Origin: Owenia fusiformis
Lineage: Eukaryota > Annelida > Polychaeta > Sabellida > Oweniidae
Direction of reading: 5' to 3'
Assembly: GCA_903813345.2 (NCBI GenBank)
Contig: CAIIXF020000012.1
Span: 15,434,020 to 15,498,019 of the forward strand
Length of the DNA: 64,000 nt
The notes beneath the pieces are model-generated. The model searched no databases, was not told where the DNA came from, and worked only from the letters and a program-made list of their open reading frames with translations. Position numbers and translations under genes: made by a program. Positions 43,783 to 55,400 of the stretch are shown in pieces; the stretch's first letter is position 1; each line of letters starts with the position of its first letter.

Positions 43783-44680
43783 CCCATCCAACGGAGTTCG
43801 GAGGGATATAGGGAACGCCTCAGTCTGTCTTTAAATAAAATCAATTGTAATATACCTACTTGATGTAGATATCCAAATGTTGGTCTGGATTTATCTTTGT
43901 GGAAAGATTGTATCCTTCAGTTGCTCTTTAACAAAACATTAGGAACAGTGTATCTATATATTACAAGATGTCCGTCCGTCTGTCCATTCAGGCAATAACT
44001 CAAATACCGCTGGTTCGATTTTGTTCAAAATGTTGAAAAATGGCCACCATTTTTACGTTTTTTACTATAACTTGAAAAGTAGTGGAGCGATTTTGTTCAT
44101 ATTTGATATGTGAATACTCATGAGCCTTGTACACTGTCTCATGACACTTCGCGTTGTAGGTGGCCATTTTAAAATATGGCTGTCATTTTTACATTTTTTA
44201 CGATAACTTGTAAAGTATTGGAGCGATTTTGTTCATATTTGATATGTGAATAGTTTAAGCATGGCACTTTGTCTAATAAAACTTTGAGGAGTAGTCGACC
44301 ATTTTGAAAAATGGCCACCATTTTTATGTGTGTTATTTTACATTTTTATAATAACTCAAAAAGTAATAGAGCGATTTTGTTCATATTTGATGTGAATACT
44401 CGAAAGGATTGCATACTGTCTTATTATATTTTGGGTAGTAAGCGGCCATTTTAAAAAATAATTGGAGATTTTTTAAGAATTTTATATGTGGCTTCTTAAA
44501 AGCATATTACTTCTTCTGATGACAACTTGGCTAGTGATCAACCATTTTGAAAATGGTGGCCTTTCTTATGGGTGTTATTTTATGATATTTGCTATATATT
44601 TCAAATGTAAAAATGCCAGCCATTTCTGTTCGATGGGATTCGCTACGCTTTGGCGTTGCCGTTATTCTGGTTTAAGTAAA
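43783..44680 (+). repeat. Repeat family A, copy 4 (split)
   Basis: The head 'attatcccatccaacggagt' at 43783 is separated by about 140 bp of foreign sequence from the rest (from 43970, 'gtccgtccgtctgtcc'). It has four subrepeats and the terminal 'tgttcgatgggattcgctac'. It gives the family's full layout: inverted ends ATCCCATCGAACA/TGTTCGATGGGAT. Confidence 0.7.
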
Positions 44681-45136
44681 ACCCCACTCTGACTCTTATG
44701 ATATGAAAGGTGAATGGACACTTCTGCTGATTTACCTTTTGGCTGCAATCTTGCATACTGGTGGCCATCTTGGAAGTTTTTGAAGTCAAATGCTTAAATC
44801 CTTGTCTGCAAACTTTAAGAAAAATGGCTTCACAGTTGCTTTTAAAACTTTAACATCTTGTTCAGATCACTTCATTCTAGATCTGATTAGGTTTTGGACC
44901 TGTTAGCTCAGTCATGTCAGCCATTTTGAATGTTTTAAGAAAGGTTTGGGCGGGATAAAACTTTGTATCATATTGAATGGTGTTTTTCAGTTTTCATACT
45001 TTAACTATTTAGTAGCTTTATAAATAATTTCAGGTGTACTTTGTTGTAAAAGCCTACACTGTTTGTTATTGTTAACAGTAGTTATATGTGATAATTTTGT
45101 AAAAAGAAATCAGCAAAAACTCGTAATCACTTTTTT

Positions 45137-45850
45137 ATTGTCGGCCATTTTGGATTTTCCCATCCTAAAATCTTGTCTGTAAAGTCTGGTCTACGCGTTT
45201 TCAGGTGAACCGTTTGGTAGATCAATTTCAAATTTTCAGAGATGATTCTTAGTATGAAAATTTAGATCTGATTAGTTTTTAGGCATTCTGGGTAAATGTC
45301 AAGGCAGCCATTTTGGATTTTCCGTCCTAAAATCTTGTCTGTAAAGTCTTGTCTACGAGTTTTCAGGTGAACCGTTTGGTAGATCAATTTCAAATTTTCA
45401 GAGATGATTCTTAGTATGAAAATCTAGATCTGATTAGTTTCTAGGCATTCTGGATAAATGTCAAGGCAGCCATTTTGGATTTTCCATCTTAAAATCTTGC
45501 ATGTAAAGTCTTGTCTACACGTTTTTAGGTGAACCGTTTGGTAGATCAAATTACAAATTTTCATGGATGATTCTTAGTATGAAAATCTAGAACTGATTAG
45601 TTTTTGGGCATTCTGGGTAAATGTCAAGGCAGCCATTTTGGATTTTCTGTCCTAAAATCTTGTCTGTAAAGTCTTGTTTACATGTTTTCTGCTTGACTGT
45701 GTGACGGATCAATTCAAAATCTAGAACGGACTAATTTTTTGGCATTCTGGGTAAATTTTAAGGTGGCCGTTTTGGATTTTCTGTCCTAAAATTGTGTCGG
45801 TAAAGTCTTGTCTACTTATTTTTAGGATAACCATTTGACGGGATCACCCA
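45137..45850. repeat. Tandem repeat of about 163-bp units
   Basis: 'ccattttggattttc' returns near 45146, 45309, 45472, 45634 and 45771. Units share 'aatcttgtctgtaaagtctt' and 'gtgaaccgtttggtagatca'. Non-coding. Confidence 0.8.
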
Positions 45851-46189
45851 GGTGGGGACATTTTGTACACATTTGTGTTCTTGTTATCAGATGTAAGTAT
45901 AAGATGTGTTCGAAATATAAGACCGACATTTATGCTTTGAATTATGACATTTGAGATCAAAAAATGCAAATTGGTTTAAGGATAATTTTCCATTGACCTT
46001 TGATAGTGTGAGACAAAGTTCTGATTTCCGAACCTGCTGAACCGATAACTGCCCAGCCCTAAATAGTCTTGTCTCCATTAAAAGTCAAACCTCTGTCTAA
46101 AAATGGCTGTTTGTCTGTGAACAATGTGCAGAATGTTTTAAAACCTCTGTTGATAGGATTCCTGTTTAAAGTTATTTTTGTTCAACATA

Positions 46190-47286
46190 CGAGGGGTGAT
46201 CCAAAAGTTTTGGACGCCCTGCTCTAATTTTGTTGGTTTTTGATAAACTAACTTTAAACTTTCCAATGATAAAAACCAACAACCGAACTACTTTGTGTAT
46301 TAATTTCATGGAGAAATGATATATTTTATGTAGTTTTTTAGATAGTTTTTAATATAGGGACCCTGCCACCTGGAACGGTATTCGCACATGACAACTTTCA
46401 GCCTTAAATGTCATCGACATTTGACTTGTTTCGCAAGTCTTGACCACTATTGTTCTTTGAATTTTGAATGTTAAACCATGTTAGTTTACTTCCTTTGTTA
46501 CAAGGCAACCAATTAATTGTGTTTTAATTATAATGTCACATATGACAATGGCCGTATATGTCAAATTCTAAGAAAATGACATCAGACAAGCAACCCTTAT
46601 TCTGGTAACAATTTTTGCTCCAAGATGGCTGCCGAAATGCAGAACGTGAAAGAAATCAAAGAGAAACAAAGAATACTACAAGATATTCTCACTATTATTT
46701 ACCTTGAGCAGCTACCATATGAACGATACAGTCTAGATATGGCTCCGTGTGATTTTTTCCTTATCTCCAACTTGAAAGGAGGGTTGAAAGAAAATGTTTT
46801 TTATTTACTCATTAGATGAGGTTTAGAGTGGCACTCCAGGATCATTTGTATCACATAAGCAATGGCGGTTTTATAAATGTTTCCCATTCATGGCTAAAGC
46901 GATACGTAAAAATGTGTTCAAATTCGTGGAAAATATGTTGAAAAGTAGGTCTTAATATGTAAAGATGATGATGCCAGATGACACTCAGATTGAAAAATTG
47001 GAAATTCTCTCATATCATGACTGGTGTTAAGTCACCTGCACCTAAAAGTATTTGCCATATTAACAGTTGTGGCATGATTTTTTTCTATATTTAAATACCG
47101 TTCCGGGTGGCAGGTATCCAACATTAAAAAATATTTAGAAAAATAGCTAAAATATATTATTTTCTGATGAAACTTACACACGAAGTTGACAAGATGTTGA
47201 TCTTTATTATCTGAAAGTTTCATGTAATTATATTGAGAAATAGCATAGTTAGAGCGGGGCGTCCAAGACTTTTGGATCACCCCTCG
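46190..47286. mobile_element. Mariner element relic
   Basis: 1097 bp with ends CGAGGGGTGATCCAAAAGT and ACTTTTGGATCACCCCTCG, TA on both flanks. A plus-strand remnant near 46685-46800 reads LPYERYSLDMAPCDFFLISN, which is the last catalytic block (YSPDLAP-D-F) of a DD34D mariner transposase. The rest of the transposase is lost to stops and deletions. Confidence 0.85.
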
Positions 47287-47484
47287 TATATACAGAAAAC
47301 ATGTTATTGTCAGCAATTTTTGGGATTTTTAGTCATAATGAAGTCATATTTAAAGGTTCTCAGTTTGGATTTTTTGTCCAGAAAACTAGTAACACAACAC
47401 CATGCTAGCCCAGTAACAACGATACTATTCATTATGGTTATACCTCTCTAACTATGTTCTTAAAACATTCAAATTTTTTTAATC

Positions 47485-47632
47485 TCACAGAACAAAGTTT
47501 GAGGGGGATATGGGATAAGTTGCCTTCTGTTCCTCCATCCGTTTGTCCGTCCATCCGTTTGTCTGTCCATCAGTTTGTCCGTCCAACCGTTTGTCCGTCC
47601 AACCGTTTGTCCAGGCGATTACCCAAATACTG
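47485..47632 (+). repeat. Repeat family A fragment with (CCGTCCAT)n
   Basis: Diverged head 'agaacaaagtttgagggggatatggga' followed by repeated 'gtttgtccgtccatcc' octamers and 'acccaaatactgc'. Frames on both strands are low-complexity artefacts. Confidence 0.6.
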
Positions 47633-47639
47633 CTATGAT

Positions 47640-48716
47640 CTCCCCAGCATATTCTTTCGTGGAGCAGCGCCCACCTCAACTGAAAACTGGGCCTACCATG
47701 CACCTACCTCAAAGCCATTCTCAAACTCTCTTCACACTTACTTTAGCTAATACCGACCAAAAAGTGAAAAATGTCAGAAAAATCAAATATTTTTACATTT
47801 TCTTTTCATTCCTCTCGTGCTTTGAGTTAGAAGTGAAACTAGCTTTCAAAATCTGTTGCGCATATCTAAGGGTCAATATGTTACTACGATTCATTCATAA
47901 TTTATAATCGTGCCTTTCGGGTCCATATATGGCAAAAAGGGTTGGCATTCGTGTGGTTGATTGACATGGCTGGCTATGCATAATACGAACAACTTGTTTG
48001 TTTGTAAATGTTGTTCGTAAATCAATGCGAACCATTTAAATATTTGCATCAAATGCTTCAGAACTAACTTTGCTCCTTCACACATATTGCGTATCATTTT
48101 CATAACAATCAATTTGTAATTTATGATTTATTTAGCTATTATCAGTGATTGAAGATACAATCGATTCTCTGAACGTCAACTCTTAAATCGTTCGTAGTGG
48201 TCCAATTTATAAGCATTTAATGTAATTTGAAATCTTTTGATGCACACAGTTTGTGTTTTATTACTTTTTTTTTAGGAAATATTTTGTATTGTGCATGTAC
48301 GAGAGAACTGGGTCGAGATTTCCTTTCAAACAAAACCCAAGTATTTTCTATATCTGTGAAAAGTGTGATATCAGCTTATGTGTTGGTAATCAAAAAAATA
48401 TGATGACAATTTTTTATTAATCTGCTTATATTTTAAATCCTACGTTCATCTGGGCATAGTTTTTGCTATCACATGTTGAAATCAAATAATAGCCACTGAA
48501 TGGATTATGTACTATAAAACAATGCAGAATTAATGTCTTAAAATGACGTTTAAAAACATGGACTCCCAAGTTGTATGATGCGATTTTGAAAGGCATGCAG
48601 TTTGTTAGTGTTTCAAAATGCTTGCATAGTATGCACACAGTTTTGATACCGTGCCCTGATAACTATTCATTGGAAAAGCTGATAATGCTACATGAGGATA
48701 AAGTGGCTGTACAAGA
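47640..48716. other. No recognised feature
   Basis: No coding homology or repeat identified. Frames of 64-110 codons here lack motifs and splice context. Confidence 0.4.
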
Positions 48717-48840
48717 ATTTTCTCACTTCTGTGTGCATACTCATATGAATGAACAGCAGGCAATTTCAGGTTATTGCATAAGCATCCTTGTAAAATATAA
48801 TGCTTCTTAGAGCTTTACTGACTTTTCCTATTTTATATCT
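48717..48840. repeat. 120-bp segment duplicated at 50242-50365
   Basis: 'ttttctcacttctgtgtgca' through 'gacttttcctattttatat' precedes the promoter at 48940 and recurs almost unchanged at 50242-50365. There it replaces the end of the last C/D-like unit and supplies the polypyrimidine run before an exon acceptor. Confidence 0.8.
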
Positions 48841-48939
48841 TGTAAAAGCTTGCTTGCTACGTGACTGATCAACTATTGCATCAGCCTCACGTGAGCTATG
48901 ATTGGATATACAGATATACATGTTCTATACATGTTGGGG

Positions 48940-48976
48940 TATAAATACAGCGACTGAGGTGACTCGGGAGCCTTTT
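48940..48976 (+). promoter_or_regulatory. TATA box and 5'TOP-like start of a putative ncRNA host gene
   Basis: TATAAATA at 48940-48947 stands 31 bp upstream of CCTTTT at 48971. A C start followed by pyrimidines at this distance is the initiator of TOP genes, the class that includes ribosomal protein and snoRNA host genes (such as UHG and GAS5 in vertebrates). No long ORF follows. Start site unproven. Confidence 0.5.
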
Positions 48977-48999
48977 GCACATTGACTTTTGACGAACGG

Positions 49000-49550
49000 G
49001 ACTATGTGGCTCTGATTTACTGGATTTTGGGAACTATAAAACTTTGTTTTTTGCTAACTGCAAAACTTAAGATGATTCTTGGAACTACAAAACTTAGGAA
49101 GTTTTCTGCTAACTGAAGGACTTAATCAATTCATGGCATGGAATGATCGACTTGCCTATTGAACTTCATTAGCCTGAGGAAGTAGTCACAGATAATTATA
49201 AGCCACTGATGTTGGAATCTAGATGAATTAACTGGCTTATTGAGGGAAGTAATTGAACTGCAAAAGTAAGATGATTTATGGATCTACAAAACTTAGAACA
49301 TAGTCGATTTGCTGCAAGGGATGATTGACTGACCATTGACTATTGACTATTGACTTCACTTAGCCTGATGAAGTAGCCATTGATGATTATAAGCCATTGA
49401 TGTGACAACCTGTATGAATTTGTTGGCTTATTGGAGGAAATAATGGAACTGCAAAACTTTTGTTATCTACAAAACTTAGAAGTTTTCTGCTATCTGAAGA
49501 ACATAGTCGATTTGCTGCATGGAATAATTGACTGACCATTGACTTCACTT
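49000..49550. repeat. Two to three imperfect units of about 230 bp
   Basis: Recurring pieces are 'gaactacaaaacttag', 'ttttctgcta.ctgaag', 'cttagcctga.gaagtag', and a stem ATAAGCC...GGCTTAT enclosing about 30 nt (near 49199 and 49391). The stem is preserved in both units although the loops differ, so RNA structure may matter. Confidence 0.55.
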
Positions 49551-50241
49551 AGCCTGATGACAGATAGCTCTTCAGATCTTAGCGGATATCTTCTACTTGG
49601 ATTGACAGTCTGAGGAACTTGTATAAATTGGCTCTTGAAGAAGTTTGATGACAGATAGCTCTACAGAACTTAGCGAATATCTTATACTTGGATTGACAGT
49701 CTGAGGAACCTGTGTAAATTCGCTCTTGGGGAAGTTTGATGACAGATAGCTCTACAGAACTTAGTGAATATCTTATACTTGGATTGACAGTCTGAAGAAC
49801 TTGTGTAAATTCGCTCTTGAAGAAGTTTGATGACAGCTCTACAGAACTTAGCGAATATCTTATACTTGGATTGACAGTCTGAGGAACTTGTGTAAATTCG
49901 CTCTAGAAGAAGTTTGATGACAGATAGCTCTACAGAACTTAGCGAATATCTTATACTTGGATTGACAGTCTAAGGAACTTGTGTAAATTTGCTCTTGAGG
50001 AAGTTTGATGACAGATAGCTCTACAGAACTTAGCGAATATCTTATACTTCGATTGACAGTCTAAGGAACTTGTGTAAATTTGCTCTTGAAGAAGTTTGAT
50101 GACAGACAGCTCTACAGAACTTAGCGAATATCTTATACTTGGATTGACAGTCTGAGGAACTTGTGTAAATTTGCTCTTGAGGAAGTTTGATGACAGATAG
50201 CTCTACAGAACTTAGCGAATATCTTATACTTGGATTGACAG
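49551..50241 (+). ncRNA. Tandem array of eight C/D-box-like units
   Basis: Units repeat every 87-92 bp. Typical unit: AAGTT, box C-like TGATGA, about 48 nt, then box D CTGA and AACTT, so the 5' and 3' ends pair (AAGTT/AACTT) as in C/D snoRNA terminal stems. Such units of 67-71 nt lie at 49641-49711, 49732-49802, 49823-49889, 49910-49980, 50001-50071 and 50092-50162. The first (from 49551) is diverged and the last (from 50183) is cut at 50241. Units at 49910 and 50001 have CTAA instead of CTGA. The sequence before box D is TTGGATTGACAGT; its target is unidentified. It could instead be an ordinary satellite. Confidence 0.45.
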
Positions 50242-50376
50242 TTTTCTCACTTCTGTGTGTATACTCATATGAGTGAACAGCAGGCAATTTCAGGTTATTG
50301 TATACGTAAGCATCCTAGTAAAATATAATGCTTCTCAGAGCTTTACTAACTTTTCCTATTTTATATGTACTTTCAG

Positions 50377-50539
50377 ATGCACTCCTCTGACCTTGGAGAT
50401 GTAAAGTTGGATTGGAACTACTATCTGAACAGTCTGTCTGCAGCATTTGTATCCACATACCATATTGTTATGACTACTTCTGGTGATGTCTTTATGTGAT
50501 TCAGGTCGAGGATGGGTTATGTCTCTAGGATCATGTCAA
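50377..50539 (+). other. Exon-like segment of the ncRNA locus
   Basis: Bounded by acceptor 'tatgtactttcag' and donor GTAAGT (50540). It shares 'cacataccatattgtta'-type sequence with the segment at 53538-53726, so the two look like duplicated exons. Stops occur in all frames. Confidence 0.45.
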
Positions 50540-50589
50540 GTAAGTACAGTATTTCATTTCCTAATGTTCAGAATTTCTTTCAGATTTAC

Positions 50590-51210
50590 CTTTAGCCTGG
50601 AGTTTAGAAGCCCACTAGAATCTGAGCCACAAACAGGAATCCAAGCTGGCCTCTGGAAGACCGAGGCACCTGCTGGAAGATGAGGAACAAATGGAAGCTG
50701 AGCCATCAATTGGAAGTCAAGCCAAGATTGTCATCCTACAGGAAGTCAAGCTGCCCTCTGGAAGATGAGTCATCTGCTGCAAGATTAGCCACAAATGAGC
50801 ATCGAGCCACAAACTGAAACCTAGCCACCCATTGGGGTCCAAGTGAAGATGACCCACCCACTGAAAACCAAGCTGCGCTCTGGTAGAATTATCACCACCA
50901 CATGGGAAGCCAAGCCAAGATGGCCATCCGACAGGAAGTCGAGCTGCCCTCTGGAGGATGAGTCAACTGTTGGAGGATAGCCACCTGCTTGAAGAGGAAC
51001 CACAAATAAGCATCAAACCACAAATGGAAACCATGGGAATCCAAGTGAAGATGACCCACCTACTGGAAACCAAGCTGCCCTCTGGAGGATTAATGACCTG
51101 CTGGAGTATGAGCCACACATGGGAAGCCAAGCCAAGATGACCTGTACACTGAAAGCTACTTCAACACGACCCTGGATGTAATAGAGTTGCAATGTTCCTG
51201 TCACCCAAGT
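50590..51210. repeat. Imperfect purine-rich tandem repeats
   Basis: Repeated phrases 'aagctgccctctggaggatg', 'gaagccaagccaagatg', 'gccacaaat' and 'ccaagtgaagatgacccacc' recur at irregular 40-60 bp intervals, with GC content above the surroundings. It ends in 'tgttcctgtcacccaagttaag', which resembles a donor and the end of 36197-36319. No stable frame. Confidence 0.6.
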
Positions 51211-51239
51211 TAAGTAATCTTGCTTTTTTATGTTAGTCA

Positions 51240-52330
51240 TTTTTTATGTTATGATAGTCATTTAAAGGGTCATCTCCAGCTAGACAATAATTTCCATCTA
51301 TGGGTGGGAGGCAGGTTCTGCTCGTTAGTGGGGCACCTTCCATTTTGAATGAACCGGTGGATTTTGTTGGCCGACCCATTATTCTGGAGTGGAGGAATGT
51401 GGAGTCTGCTACGAAGCTGGATGGCTGAACATGGCTTAACACTGGATCAAGGGTTGGGAGGCCTTCCTTTGTTCATGGTTTATGTTGTCCCGATTGATTT
51501 TGAGGAATATCTAAGGATGGCATCGTTGAGCATGGGTCATTCTGATCCATTGCATTGAGAGCTCTGGCTTACTTGATCATACCATTTGATGTTCCTTGTG
51601 GTATCTCCACTGTGATTCTGATGATCAGTGTCTATCAATCTCTAGATGCATGGGTTCCAGGTATCAATTCCCTGTAAGTCCCAACCAACAGTTTCCGTGT
51701 TGGATTCTTATTGTTGAACTTGGTTCTTGTTTCGCCTATATTCTGATGGCTGATAAAAGCCACAGTTACTCGTTAGTAAACGTGGTCGACCTGCACCCAC
51801 CAGGATGTAGGTCAATGTATTGCTGTGGTGCCGGTGTGCATTCGATAGTTCCCGAGGGGTCTCGGTGAATTCTGGTGATGGTCCACTCATTTTTGCTTTC
51901 AAGCATCAGTGACGATTAGTTGGCTATGACGGATATAGTGTGATTCTTAAGATCTTGTGAGGACGCAGCAAGGATTCACATGGATCTGAGCGGAATGGCA
52001 TTGGAGTTGATACATGTTACCTTGTACTCTTTAGGTAGGTAGACATTGCTCATTAGTGTTACAGTAAGGATACCATCAGGAATTGATAGTGGTCTGGTCT
52101 TGTATTTCATCTTTTTAATGCGATGTATCCTTATGACGCATGGCCGAGGATGTCATTCTTGTTATTCTTCTCAATCTCTCTGGACAGCATACGGCATGAG
52201 CGAGGGGATGGTCACCCAATGTTTGAGCCTTTGTTGAGGCATGATTGGCTTGAAAGCTTCCTAACAGGTTCTATGTTCTGAAATGAAAGAATAATGGAAT
52301 CCACCAATGGTTCATTTCAAAATGGAAGAG
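51240..52330. other. GC-richer block, possible old coding remains
   Basis: Frames of up to 90 codons exist on both strands with better codon balance than the flanks, for example minus-strand LSIPDGILTVTLMSNVYLP near 52070. None matches a family I know and all are broken by stops. Origin unknown. Confidence 0.25.
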
Positions 52331-53371
52331 ATGTGCGCCATATTTGGAAATGTTGTCTTCATATTGTTGTTTTTATAAATTCACTTTTACCTTAGAGTTA
52401 ACATACGAAGTATGTTAAGTCTCAGTTTTCCAGTTTTCGATTTTCAATTCTTTTTTTTTTGGTGCGAGTTGGAAGATGATCCTCTGTGTTGTAGCCTATT
52501 TGTAGCCCATTTTTGTTTTCAACTATTTTTTTCTCATGTTGAGGTCAGTGTAAATGTGACCATGTTTTGGTCCAAAAAGCAATCAACTGTCAAGGTATTT
52601 ATGACCTAGACTCTGATTGTTAAAAGCAAATTGTTCCGGTTTTTCAAATGATAATCCCTTGCTTGCTTTGGAGTTAAGGTAGTCATTAAAACCATATTTC
52701 TCAATATAGGTGGTTTTAAGAAAGATGATGACTGCAACTGCTCTGGACAACGACTACTACTGTTGCATAGTAGATACTAATAAATCAAATTTCTCCTTGC
52801 ACAAAATCACAATTAAGCCAGAAGTTTAACTTGGTAGTAGCCACAAAATGGATGCAGTGCTGGAAGCAGTTTTGTATTACCTAGTTAAAATGTATTACTG
52901 TATTACTACCTTACTCCATCCCTCCTAATTGATTATTTTTTGGCAATTCGTTTAAATTGTTATATTTAGTATATACAAGTATTACAGCATCTTTTTTGTA
53001 TTTCCAGCAAAGCAGGTCTTGGGGCTGCAACACAGCGGAACAGTTTGCATGTGTTTGGTAATTTATGTTCTGCAACTACTGGGAAAATAGTTCTTATTCT
53101 ATCAATTTAATTTTGATCGATATTATAATGCTTACTTTCAAAGTAACAAGTTGCCAATTGATTCAGCGATGATATAATGATATGTTCATAGTTCTTAGTA
53201 AACTGTACTTACTCAGCAATGATATCATTTTTAGCTCACTTGGTGAGCTTTTTTATGTCACCACCAAAAGTAGTAACATAATGTTACATGTAAAGTTCTG
53301 TGGACAAAGCTTTTTATGGATTTCTATGAGCAATTAGTGTTCATCTACTGTAACAGATTGCATCTTTAACA

Positions 53372-53450
53372 AATGGCAAGTGGTGACATTTTACATATTA
53401 ATTCTCTTAAAAGTGATATGTGAATATACTCATATCTGAAAATGGCCATT
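53372..53450 (+). ncRNA. Candidate C/D-box snoRNA
   Basis: A 79-nt segment closed by AATGGC/GCCATT, with a C-box-like GTGGTGA at 53380-53386 and box D CTGA at 53436-53439. The C box deviates at one position. The first half recurs near 54255 and in RPLP2 intron 2 near 21900, but box D and the closing stem are not preserved there. It lies 88 bp before the acceptor of the 53538 segment, a spacing common for intronic C/D snoRNAs. Confidence 0.4.
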
Positions 53451-53537
53451 CCAGTGAGACGGGTATATCTACTTATCACTATTAAGGAAAAAAGTCAAAT
53501 CATTGCTGACTTTTTTCCTTTTTTTAAGTACTTTCAG

Positions 53538-53726
53538 GTCATTACACTTTTAACCCCAGTTGTGAAGTTACATGAAAGATAAGACTTACAAGATACAGAT
53601 AGACAAGCTAAGTCAGCTCTTTGCAGTGTCTGTAACTACATGGCATATTGTTACCGCTAGTGATAGATCTGTTCAACTAAAGTTGCATCATGGAGGAGGG
53701 GACAGAAGTCTTTATATCCTGTTTAA
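53538..53726 (+). other. Second exon-like segment of the ncRNA locus
   Basis: Acceptor 'aagtactttcag' ends at 53537 and donor GTAAGA starts at 53727. Partly homologous to 50377-50539. No open frame across it. Confidence 0.45.
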
Positions 53727-54364
53727 GTAAGAAGTTTTATTTTATTGTTTACAGTTGATCTTTGACAGTGCAAAGGAATTCAATTTTAAAAGATGAAACA
53801 TGTTTTACCACTATACAGTAATCTACCATTGTATTAAAGTATGATTTTTTGGGAAAACACGACAAATGCATTTTGGAAAAAAACTTGTTGTTGTGAGGAT
53901 TACACACAGCTCTATTAAGCATTAAATTGATCTTGATATCATTATATGATTCTCCTTAAGATCTTATATCTCATTTGTTTTGTGGTAAGGAGCTACTTGC
54001 AAAATGTTACAACTGACTGATTAGATCCTCTTTCAAGAGTTGACACTTGTTTTTGACCTTGGATTTTTCTTCAATTTAAACTGAGTTTTTAAACCATCAA
54101 TGTTGTATGTAAGCAATAATGGTCGGTTTTTGTGTTCAGTAAGAACACATGTCTTGATAGCAGAATGCAATTTGCAAAGAATGGCAAATTTGAATGTAAA
54201 ATACATGGGCCTAAGGACTGTTTGATTGTAATTATGAGTTAGGCATCTGTAACAAATGGCAAGGTGACATTTGAAGGATTTTGCATGTTAATGCTCTTCT
54301 TATAAGATGTACTCATCCATGAAAAGATTATCTCATTTTGATTTTAGACTGCAACGATGGTGGT

Positions 54365-55400
54365 CAGATGAACTAACCTTGGAGAGAACAATATTATCAC
54401 ACTATCCTACTATCCTGTGGCACAACTAGTGACCTTTTAACCTAGTCTACAATGGACGTGGAACGAAGTTTTATTGTGCGCAATCCTTACCATGGAGAAA
54501 ACAACATTGTCATATTCTTCTGTGGCACAATTAGTGACATTGTAACCTAGACTACAATGGTGATGAAACCTAGTTTTATTGTGCACAATCCTTACCTTGG
54601 AGAGAACAGTATTATCAAGCAATACTGTGGCAAACCTAGAGACCTTGTAACCTAGACACAATGGTGTTTGAACTTAGTTTTATTTTGCGCAATCCTTACC
54701 TTGGGAGACTGTTACCAAGACTATAATGGACTTCGAGATTAGTTAAAGACTGCGATCACATATTGGGTGAAATCATTAACTTGGAAAGGGACAACATTAT
54801 CTGATGTGGTTGCGACACCAATGATTCTGTTAATAACGGTGCTTAATTCTCATCTTCATAATCAACATTCAGTATTATGATATTCTTCTGGGGCAGCACT
54901 TATCACTCTGTTACCTAGACTAAAATGGTCTTGGAACTTAGTTATTGACTGCAATTATATACTGTGTGCAATCCATAACTCGTAGAAAACAACATTATCA
55001 TACTCTTTTGTGGCATCACTAATGACTTTGTGACCTACATGTTGTTATGAACTGCGATTACATATTGTGTACAACCTTCACCTTGAACAAAAAACAACAT
55101 TATTGTACTCTTATGTGGCACCACTAATGATTTTGTAATCCAAATGCTGTTATAGAGTACGATTACATATTTTGTACAACCTTCAACTTGGAGAAAACAA
55201 CATTACCGTACCTTACTCTTCTGTGGCAACACTAATGACTTTGTCACCAACATGTTGTTAAGGAGTATGATTACATATTGTGTACAACCTTCAACTTGGA
55301 GAAAACATCATATTCTACTGTGGCACCACAAATTACAATTCTTACCTTGGAGAACACAACATTCACTCTACTATACCTTGCATTTGGTGTTCATGAGCAA
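54365..55400. repeat. Array of about ten diverged 105-bp units
   Basis: Units begin 'ccttggagagaacaacatta' and continue 'tcttctgtggcac.actaatgac', 'ttgtaacctagac' and 'attacatattgtgtacaa(c)c'. Neighbours differ by 15-30 percent. One unit contains CATTGTA-8nt-TACAATG. No confident RNA class was assigned. A last diverged unit lies near 55565. Confidence 0.7.

Noticed and set aside
54180-54257. Another H/ACA hairpin (GCCTAA/TTAGGC then TGTA-ACA)
   Set aside because: Only 7 nt separate the stem from ACA, whereas a working pocket needs about 14-16, and no partner hairpin or H box was found.
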